From assembly GCA_016714985.1 (NCBI GenBank), contig JADKBS010000017.1:62001-126000 (forward strand): DNA of 64,000 nt. The letters run 5' to 3'. Positions 17,733-23,817 of this stretch are shown piece after piece (position 1 is the first letter of the stretch; each line of letters begins with the position of its first letter). The position numbers were made by a program, and so were the translations under genes. The notes under the pieces are model-generated. The model was not told the DNA's origin, ran no database searches, and saw only the letters and a list, made by a program, of their open reading frames with translations. The stretch is from Saprospiraceae bacterium (GTDB lineage: Bacteria > Bacteroidota > Bacteroidia > Chitinophagales > Saprospiraceae).

Positions 17733-17781
17733 AGGATTGAAGGATTGAGGGATTGAGGGATTGAGGGATTGAGGGATTGAA
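17726..17781. repeat. 8-bp tandem array GGATTGAR x7
   Basis: Seven units of GGATTGA plus A or G, overlapping the last codons and TGA stop of the DUF3858 frame. It lies 14 bp from the stop codon of the convergent membrane-protein gene. Confidence 0.8.
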
Positions 17782-17795
17782 GGGCTGCCAGCTCT

Positions 17796-18230
17796 CTAAC
17801 GGCGCATCATGCCGAAATAGAGGCCAATGACGACCAGCATCACTTCCTTGATGTGTGGGAGGGAGTCGAGGCCGACCCGGACGGAAACCACCACAAATCC
17901 AAGGGTGACGACGGCTATGAGCAGTTTCTCAACGTTCACCTCCCGCCAATTGTATTTGCTCAAATCCAAGCCGGGTGCGAAACGCTTCATCAGCCAATGC
18001 AGGATGTACAGGGCAAAGGCCACCTGCACGAAGGGCTTCACAAAGTCAATGACGCCCACCGCAAAGCCTTTGATTATTCCAGCAAGGTGCGTATAGGACG
18101 ACCGACGGGTGGAGTCGAAATCGGAGACGTAAGCGATTTCGAGGCCGAGCCATGCAGTCAAGAGGATGCCGCTCACGGCGGCGGTAGTGAGGGCGAGTTT
18201 CCGCCAGGGGATGTTCTTTGTTGCTTCCAT
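17796..18230 (-). CDS. Small membrane protein, three to four TM segments
   Basis: A 144-residue membrane protein starting MEATKNIPWRKLALTTAAVSG. The open frame runs back to 18410, but that extension is translated from a heptamer array and non-coding DNA. Position 18230 is the natural start, 9 bp inside the array. Hydrophobic segments lie at about 14-33 (ALTTAAVSGILLTAWLGLEI), 57-80 (IIKGFAVGVIDFVKPFVQVAFALYIL), 103-120 (LLIAVVTLGFVVVSVRVG) and 126-142. It is transcribed convergently to the DUF3857/3858 gene. No family is recognised; a general membrane role is all that can be said. Confidence 0.75.
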   Translation of the reverse strand: MEATKNIPWRKLALTTAAVSGILLTAWLGLEIAYVSDFDSTRRSSYTHLAGIIKGFAVGVIDFVKPFVQVAFALYILHWLMKRFAPGLDLSKYNWREVNVEKLLIAVVTLGFVVVSVRVGLDSLPHIKEVMLVVIGLYFGMMRR

Positions 18231-18639
18231 GTTTCTTGAAATGATGAATGATAAATGATAAATGATGAATATTGGGGCAAAGTAGCGGCGGATTTGGTGC
18301 AGCGGGAAAGCAGATTGAGCAAACGTGGGCGCTGCACTATTATGCGTGAAAAAATTTGGCAGTTGGCATAAAAAACTTCCGCAATTGCTTGATGATTGAA
18401 CTACATGCATTATTTTTGAACCAAGAACGAGAGAACACAGAAGCTAACGCAAAGACAAAGACCCTGAAACCCTTTTCTTGCCGCAGCTTTTACAAGAACA
18501 CACTGAGGGGAAACTTGAAAACCGGGAGGCTTGGGCTTTGGGACTGACCTTTTGAGGACGGGTAGGGCTTGGAGGGTTGGATGGATTTGCAAGTACCTCA
18601 TTGCTGAACTCACATACAAGAACTAGACAAAATAGAAAT
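18231..18639. other. Gene-free gap at the left edge of the accessory island
   Basis: A 409-bp gap between the small membrane protein gene (leftward) and the HNH gene (rightward). It contains the heptamer array 18240-18267. Otherwise I see no RNA gene, clear promoter box or conserved frame. Base composition shifts from GC-rich to AT-rich towards the right end. Confidence 0.6.
18240..18267. repeat. Heptamer array AATGATR x4 upstream of the membrane protein gene
   Basis: Four 7-bp units (AATGATG, two AATGATA, AATGATG) begin 9 bp upstream of the start codon at 18230. The array and its flanks (TTGAA before, AAT after) are identical over 35 bp to the array at 53755-53782, in front of an unrelated gene. 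Confidence 0.85.
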
Positions 18640-19419
18640 ATGCTCTGTTACAATTGTAGAATAGAATTAAATAAAGATAATCAAAGCAAAGAACACATTC
18701 CTGCGCAAGCTTTTTTTGCTGGATACGGAAATGATTTTAAGATCAACAGAATAACTGTTCCTGCATGCAAAAGGTGTAATATAGGATATTCTAAGACAGA
18801 CCAGGAATTACGTGATGCAATTGGTGTTACAAATGACAGAAATGAACATTCAAGAGAATATACTAGAAAGTCTGTGTCTTCAATATTGAAAAAAAAAGGA
18901 AGAAACAAACTTTATTCTGATGAAAAAGGAAGTATTATAGCTGTATCTTTTGCTTATAATGACTTTAAGAAAACTGTAATTAAAGATTTCAAAGGAGTAT
19001 TTCATCACAAATTTGGTTATCCATTACCTAGAGGATGGAAAATTGAGATAGTTTCTGGGTTTGAAGAAAAAAGCAGACCTCAAAGAGCCGCAAGTAGTAT
19101 TTATGCTCATCTAAATAGTTCAAATTGGTCAATTTCTGGGCATACGGATATTTTTAGATTTAAAATAGAAATCTGCACCCCTGATGCAAATGGTTTTATA
19201 AATTATACTACTGAAATTGGTAATGCAATTTCAGTAATAGGTGTTCAAGAATACAATAATAAGCTGTCTTTTGTAATAATAGCAGCCAAACATAGACATT
19301 TAAACTCAAAAAAGAGTAAGGAGAAAAGGAGAAAAAAGAAAGCCATAAGAAAGCAAGTAATGAATAATAAAGCACGAAAAGCATTAAGGAATAAAATTAA
19401 AGGGAGAAAAAAGAAATAA
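18640..19419 (+). CDS. AT-rich HNH-type endonuclease-like protein
   Basis: A 259-residue protein. The start at 18640 (MLCYNCRIELNKDNQSKEHIP) puts the first Cys pair at the N-terminus; the frame is open from 18577 without a better start. Motifs are Cys3-x2-Cys6, Glu18-His19-Ile-Pro and Cys43-x2-Cys46-Asn47. This is the zinc-ribbon plus EH/N layout of HNH_5-like nucleases. The C-terminal 50 residues are extremely basic (KKSKEKRRKKKAIRK and similar), suggesting nucleic-acid binding. The gene is far more AT-rich than its neighbours, which points to horizontal transfer. It stands alone at the left of a defence-like cluster. A nuclease in phage defence or an orphan selfish nuclease are both possible; substrate unknown. 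Confidence 0.75.
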   Translation: MLCYNCRIELNKDNQSKEHIPAQAFFAGYGNDFKINRITVPACKRCNIGYSKTDQELRDAIGVTNDRNEHSREYTRKSVSSILKKKGRNKLYSDEKGSIIAVSFAYNDFKKTVIKDFKGVFHHKFGYPLPRGWKIEIVSGFEEKSRPQRAASSIYAHLNSSNWSISGHTDIFRFKIEICTPDANGFINYTTEIGNAISVIGVQEYNNKLSFVIIAAKHRHLNSKKSKEKRRKKKAIRKQVMNNKARKALRNKIKGRKKK

Positions 19420-19621
19420 CCGAATTGTATCCCCCGCTCTCGCAAACTTGCAACTTGCAACGCTTCACATCACCCAACTAAAAACTAATACACGAATAAA
19501 AATCGAACATCAACCATAACCTTCACCATTTAAACTCAATTCCAAATGGCAAGCACATCCGAAGCAACAATCGGCAACAACGTGGACAGCCTAGTTTTTG
19601 ATTGAATTGGAATCGAAATTC

Positions 19622-19656
19622 TTTGTAAAATTGGAATTGAATTCCAATTTTACAAA
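19622..19656. repeat. Perfect 17-bp AT-rich hairpin in the gap 19420-19736
   Basis: Arms 19622-19638 and 19640-19656 are exact reverse complements around one base, with A/T-rich outer ends. It lies between the convergent HNH and DUF7689 genes and has A5 after it on the plus strand (T5 on the minus strand), so it could act as a terminator for the leftward gene. Nothing else is seen in this 317-bp gap. Confidence 0.7.
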
Positions 19657-19736
19657 AACCAGATTCATCCTTGAAAAACCCGAAACTCCACTTTCGGCTT
19701 TTCGAGGATAAAACACAAGGATAAACTGAATCAAAC

Positions 19737-20173
19737 CTATATTTCCTGAATTTCCTTTTTAAAGAACTGAACCACCTCCCCATACCGCCCACCCTCCATC
19801 GCTGGCAGTGAGTGCCGAACATCAATGTGGCCACCTATTTTGCTTGTCCACAATCCATCGGCAAGTTGCCGGGCAGCATGGGTCGGAACACCGTCTTTGG
19901 CAAACAAGGCCAGTTTTGATAGCCATCCTCCAAGTTGCCATTTTCACAAACTTGATAGCCGTGCTTCGCAAATAATTTCGAGAAAGCCTCAATGGTTTCC
20001 ACCATTGGCAGTCCTTTTGGACAATAAAAGCCCCTTTTACGGAGCGGCCAGATGAAACGGGTTTGGTCATTGAGTGCCCATGCTATGCAGTTGTATTTGC
20101 CCGAAGAAGGGCTGGTCACTTCAAATGGCTCGTGGAAGGAATTGGGAAACTCAGGAGAGGTGAAAGTTGCCAC
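19737..20173 (-). pseudogene. DUF7689 family protein, frameshifted
   Basis: The N-terminal frame (20173 to 19835, 112 codons) has the DUF7689 hallmark KYNCIAWALND, a Trp-rich WPLRKRGFYCP and TIEAFSKLFAKHGYQVCENG. It leaves the family at GYQNWP. The true continuation is one base out: KLALFAKDGVPTHAARQLAD, then WTSKIGGH, HSLPAMEGGRYGEVVQFFKK and a stop at 19739-19737. One extra A in the AAAA of ATCAAAACTGG (minus strand, near 19920) joins the halves perfectly. The whole protein would be about 145 residues, without signal or membrane segments. It lies 4 bp behind a small partner gene. DUF7689 has no established function; a toxin/immunity or defence link is speculation from context. Confidence 0.8.
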
Positions 20174-20177
20174 GCCG

Positions 20178-20576
20178 TCATGATAAATAACCTTTTGTTG
20201 CGCCCCATTCCAGCCAGTCTTCTTTCATTTTCGACAACATGCCAACGTGCTTGGGCTTCACGGGATTCTCGCCCGTAATTTTGAAAAGGGCATAAAAAAG
20301 ATGCTGTGGGTCTTCTTGCAGTTTAATCAAAATGAAGGGAACCACGCTTGGCCCCAATTCGATGATGGCTTGGTAGGCAGGGTGGTTGGTAATCTCTGAG
20401 CCACTGGAACTGAACAGGGTTTCCTGCTTCCATTGCTGGAACAGCAGCTCGAAACGGTCGGCTACCTGCTTTACGGCGTTGCCTTGCGGCAATAGGCGCA
20501 GCAGCTTCTCCCGCTCCAACTGCTTCAGCATTGGCAATGCCTGCCCGTCCAACAATTCTACGGTTATGGTCTGCAT
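20178..20576 (-). CDS. Small conserved partner of the DUF7689 gene
   Basis: A 132-residue soluble protein. The C-terminal half has a HEAT-like conserved pattern (HPAYQAIIELGPSVVPFILIKL, DPQHLFYALFKITGENPV, MKEDWLEWGATKGYLS) that I recall next to DUF7689-type genes. The N-terminal half is helical (LPMLKQLEREKLLRLL; VKQVADRFELLFQQWKQET). It starts the two-gene operon, separated from the DUF7689 gene by 4 bp. A near-perfect Bacteroidota promoter lies at 20597-20629, placing the start codon 20 bp after the -7 box. An antitoxin or immunity role is possible but unproven. Confidence 0.8.
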   Translation of the reverse strand: MQTITVELLDGQALPMLKQLEREKLLRLLPQGNAVKQVADRFELLFQQWKQETLFSSSGSEITNHPAYQAIIELGPSVVPFILIKLQEDPQHLFYALFKITGENPVKPKHVGMLSKMKEDWLEWGATKGYLS

Positions 20577-20596
20577 GACTTTTTAATTAACCCAAA

Positions 20597-20629
20597 CAAA
20601 ACTAAGTGGTTTAAGTCAATTCGCTCAAA
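20597..20629 (-). promoter_or_regulatory. Bacteroidota-type promoter for the DUF7689 partner operon
   Basis: On the minus strand TTTG (20629-20626) is followed after 21 bp by TAGTTTTG (20604-20597). This matches the -33 TTTG and -7 TAnnTTTG consensus, with close to the spacing described for Bacteroides. The start codon of the downstream gene is at 20576. Confidence 0.75.
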
Positions 20630-20728
20630 ATAAATCAGCCGCAGCCCCTGCCCCAATAAGACATATCGTTTTTCCACCAAGTTTCGTACCTTTCGCCGCA
20701 CGAAGACCAGTAATACGAAAACATCCCT

Positions 20729-21907
20729 ATGGCCACTGACAAACAATCCATGCAAACGGCCCCCGCTATGTCGGATTACGAGTGGGGCGACTTGCTCTAC
20801 AGCATTGAGCAGCAGAAGTGCATCGTGCTGGTAGGGCCGGAGGTCTATACAGCGCCCGGCGAGGCACCGATGCACAAGCGGTTGGCGGAGTTCCTGCAAG
20901 GCCAAGCGGAGCAACTGCGCATCCGGGTGAACGAAAACGGCTGGTTCCATTTGCAGCCGTTGGGCAACGAGACCTCGCCCGTCAGGCAGGTAAAGGAGTT
21001 CTACAACCGCCCCACCCCGCACACCGATGAGCTGCTGAAAAAACTCGCAAGGCTGCGCTTCCCCATCTTTGTCTCGTTCACGCCCGACATCAAGCTGCGC
21101 CAAGCCTTCGAAGGCCATGCCGCCGATTTCGAGACCTACGTCCGCAACAAGCCTTTTCGGGAAGACCTGCCCGTTCCGTCCGCCGAGCGCCCGCTTGTGT
21201 ATCAACTGCTGGGCAATTTGGAGGACCGAAACTCGCTGGTGCTGACCTACGACGATTTTTACGACTACCTCAAGTCGGTTTTCACGGGCAACAGCATGTC
21301 GCCCATCCTGCGGGACGCCATCATCGGGGCCGATTATTTCCTTTTCCTCGGCATGCCGTTCGACCAGTGGCAGATGCACCTGTTCATGCGGGTGCTGGGG
21401 CAGTCAAAGGAGAAGTTGCAGACACTGAAGGTGGCCGTGCCCTTCGATGCGGGCAATGCGGCGAGCTGCGAGGAACAATACACCATCAAATTCGTGGACG
21501 ACCATATCGGTGACTTCGTCAACGAGCTGTTCCGCCATTGCGAAGCAAGCCAAATCGCCAACAAACTGCTGCGGCCCCTGCCCAGCTTCAAGGGCGAGCA
21601 GGCCCCGCAAAAGAATACGGCCACACCCTTCCTCTCGGAACTGACCGACCTCGTGGTGGAGAACCGCTTCGAGGAGATTTACGACCGGGTGAAAAAACTG
21701 CTCATCGGCACGGGCGAGGCAGGCCGGGGGCTGTTGCAGGTTTTCATACAATTGAAGGCCCGTTACACGAAGCTGGAGGAGGAAAACTCGCTCGGCATCC
21801 TGCGGCACGAGGAATACAACGTGGAAATGAACCGGGTGCGAAAGGCTTTCATTGACCAATTCGATGCGCTCCGCAACCTTTGGCCACAACTCAACCCCCA
21901 ACCATGA
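20729..21907 (+). CDS. SIR2-like protein with C-terminal EAD11-type domain
   Basis: A 392-residue cytosolic protein. Residues about 15-280 follow the outline of SIR2_2-type domains. These are an N-terminal CIVLVGPEVY in the place of the GAGxS strand, FVSFTPDIKLRQAF where TTNYD is expected, VYQLLGNLEDRNSLVLTYDDFY where LHG..vLT.dY is expected, and YFLFLGMPFDQWQM. The usual catalytic Asn and His are both replaced, so NADase activity is doubtful. The last 85 residues (ELTDLVVENRFEEIYDRV, then LQVFIQLKARYTKLEEE, NSLGILRHEEYNVEMNRVRKA) fit effector-associated domain 11, an adaptor described in Bacteroidota conflict systems. The stop overlaps the next ATG (ATGA). It is probably the effector or adaptor arm of the three-gene system. 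Confidence 0.85.
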   Translation: MATDKQSMQTAPAMSDYEWGDLLYSIEQQKCIVLVGPEVYTAPGEAPMHKRLAEFLQGQAEQLRIRVNENGWFHLQPLGNETSPVRQVKEFYNRPTPHTDELLKKLARLRFPIFVSFTPDIKLRQAFEGHAADFETYVRNKPFREDLPVPSAERPLVYQLLGNLEDRNSLVLTYDDFYDYLKSVFTGNSMSPILRDAIIGADYFLFLGMPFDQWQMHLFMRVLGQSKEKLQTLKVAVPFDAGNAASCEEQYTIKFVDDHIGDFVNELFRHCEASQIANKLLRPLPSFKGEQAPQKNTATPFLSELTDLVVENRFEEIYDRVKKLLIGTGEAGRGLLQVFIQLKARYTKLEEENSLGILRHEEYNVEMNRVRKAFIDQFDALRNLWPQLNPQP

Positions 21908-23817
21908 GCAAGGCACCACTTCCATCGAGGTATCCGGGCGCACAGCCGTTCGAGACGCACCAGCGCCACATTTTCTTTGGGCGGGAAAAGGATATCGAAT
22001 CGCTTTGCCGCAAAGTGCGGCAAGAGCCGCTCACAGTGCTGTACAGCAAGTCGGGCCTCGGTAAAAGTTCGCTGCTGAATGCGGGCGTAGTGCCCGTCAT
22101 CGAGGAGGGCGGCGAGTACCGAACGCTCCGCATCCGCTTCAACGCCTTCGACAAGGACGCACCCGTTGCTGCGCAACTCATGCCCGATGTCCGTTGCCGC
22201 AAAATAATAAGGGGCAGCGAGGGCAACGTCTCCACCTTCCTGGACAAGCTCATCCCCAACGAGCCGACCATCTGGCACGACCTGAAAGAGCAGCAGTTGC
22301 TTGCGCTAATGGCGCAGCCCTCCAATCCGCAATCCCCAATCTACAATCCACAATCACCTACCAAGTTGTTGCTGCTCTTCGACCAATTCGAAGAACTGTT
22401 CACCTATCCGCCAGAGGCCGTGCTGGCCTTCCGAAAGCAATTGGCGGAGGCGCTTTACACGCCACTGCCCAGCCGTTATTGGGACATGCTGGAGCTTTAC
22501 GGCAAGGACGATTGCCCGCTCGACGAAGCGCAGCAGGTTTTGCTGCAACGCCCCCTCGAACTTCGGGTCGTCATCGCCATCCGGCAAGACCGCATGCACC
22601 TGCTCGGCCAGCTATCCGACTATCTGCCGAGTGCGAGCAAGGCTTGGTACGAGCTTCGCCCGCTCAATCGGCAACAGGCAAGGTCGGCCATCATCGCACC
22701 CGCTGCCCTGCCGGGCAATTTCGTCTCGCCGCCGTTTCAATACGAGGAAGCAGCCATCGAAATGATGCTCAACTTCCTCACCGACGACGGCACGGAACCC
22801 ATCGAGAGCACGCAGTTGCAGATAGTTTGCAATTCCATCGAAATGAAGGTGGCGGCGCAGTCGCTCCCGGTCATTGGGCCAGCCGATGTGGGCGATTTGG
22901 AGGCCATCATCGAGAATTATTACATCGAAAAAATCGGCACCATCGGCAATGAGGCCGAACAGTTGGCCGCCCGCCGCTTGGTCGAGGACGGATTGGTCTA
23001 TGAGGAGGAAGAGCGACGCCTCAGCCTGTACGAGGGGCTGATTTTGAAGAGCTACGGCCTCTCTCCCGATACGCTCCGCAAACTGGTGGACAGCCACCTA
23101 CTGCGTGCCGAGCCGAGCCTGCAAGGCGGCTACACCTACGAGCTGAGCCACGACACCCTTGTGGCCCCCGTGCTGAAGGCAAAGGCAAAACGCAAGGAGG
23201 GTGAAAGGGCGGAAGCGGAACGGGAAGCCACACAACGGCAGGCAGCGGAACTGGAAGCCCTGCGGCAAAAAGCAGCGGCAGAACGGCAGAAGGCAGAAGA
23301 GGAGCGGGCCTTGCGGGAGAAGGCAGAGGTGAACGAACAGCGGGCGAGGCAAAGAACAAGGTTGGCGGGCATTGTCTCGTTCATCGCCGTAGCCTTGGCC
23401 GTTTGGGGCTGGTGGAGCACCATTCAAGCGAGAATGGCAAGGGAGGAGGCCACGACTATGGCTGACGAGGCACAGAAACAAAAAACCGAGGCCCTCCATC
23501 AAAAATCGGAAGCCGAAGCCGCCAAACTCGTGGCTGATAGCAATGCACATGTTGCGAAGCAAAAGACGTTGGAAGCCGAAGCCTTGGCAGCCGAGGCCAA
23601 AAAGCAGGAAGCCATTGCCCATCAGAACCTCGAAGAGATGCAGGCGGCACAAGAGAAGGAGTTGGCGGCGAAAATCAGCCAGTACATCACCGCTGCCCAC
23701 CGCATGCACGAGATCGGCGACAAGGAAATGGCCAAGCGCACCCTCGACGAGGCCGCTAAATTGGCCAAAGGCTACCCTACGCTGCTTCAAATGATTAACA
23801 AAGCCCGATTGAAATGA
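21904..23817 (+). CDS. Membrane-spanning nSTAND1 NTPase
   Basis: A 637-residue STAND-class P-loop NTPase. ATG 21904 forms an ATGA overlap with the upstream stop; an in-frame ATG at 21880 is less likely. The N-terminus has the nSTAND1 signature PGAQPFE...HIFFGREKDI (residues 11-31). Walker A is SKSGLGKSS (48-56) and Walker B LLLLFDQFEE (D160). A helical/winged region to about 430 includes LRPLNRQQARSAI and YTYELSHDTLVAPVL. An Ala/Glu/Arg coiled coil follows, then one TM segment at about 488-507 (AGIVSFIAVALAVWGWW) preceded by basic RARQRTR. After that comes a long coiled coil ending in AAHRMHEIGDKEMAKRTLDEA. Positive-inside topology puts the NTPase in the cytosol and the tail in the periplasm. 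A heptamer array is translated just before Walker B. Confidence 0.9.
   Translation: MSKAPLPSRYPGAQPFETHQRHIFFGREKDIESLCRKVRQEPLTVLYSKSGLGKSSLLNAGVVPVIEEGGEYRTLRIRFNAFDKDAPVAAQLMPDVRCRKIIRGSEGNVSTFLDKLIPNEPTIWHDLKEQQLLALMAQPSNPQSPIYNPQSPTKLLLLFDQFEELFTYPPEAVLAFRKQLAEALYTPLPSRYWDMLELYGKDDCPLDEAQQVLLQRPLELRVVIAIRQDRMHLLGQLSDYLPSASKAWYELRPLNRQQARSAIIAPAALPGNFVSPPFQYEEAAIEMMLNFLTDDGTEPIESTQLQIVCNSIEMKVAAQSLPVIGPADVGDLEAIIENYYIEKIGTIGNEAEQLAARRLVEDGLVYEEEERRLSLYEGLILKSYGLSPDTLRKLVDSHLLRAEPSLQGGYTYELSHDTLVAPVLKAKAKRKEGERAEAEREATQRQAAELEALRQKAAAERQKAEEERALREKAEVNEQRARQRTRLAGIVSFIAVALAVWGWWSTIQARMAREEATTMADEAQKQKTEALHQKSEAEAAKLVADSNAHVAKQKTLEAEALAAEAKKQEAIAHQNLEEMQAAQEKELAAKISQYITAAHRMHEIGDKEMAKRTLDEAAKLAKGYPTLLQMINKARLK
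22324..22358. repeat. Heptamer array inside the nSTAND1 coding sequence
   Basis: Five exact 7-bp units with consensus AATCNNC lie within the nSTAND1 gene and encode residues about 141-152 (NPQSPIYNPQSP), a low-complexity Pro/Gln/Asn loop directly before the Walker B strand. Similar arrays are normally intergenic in this window. Confidence 0.85.

Noticed and set aside
22324..22358. Heptamer stretch read as a functional Pro-rich binding motif
   Set aside because: The exact 7-bp DNA period fits the intergenic array class better than selection on the peptide.
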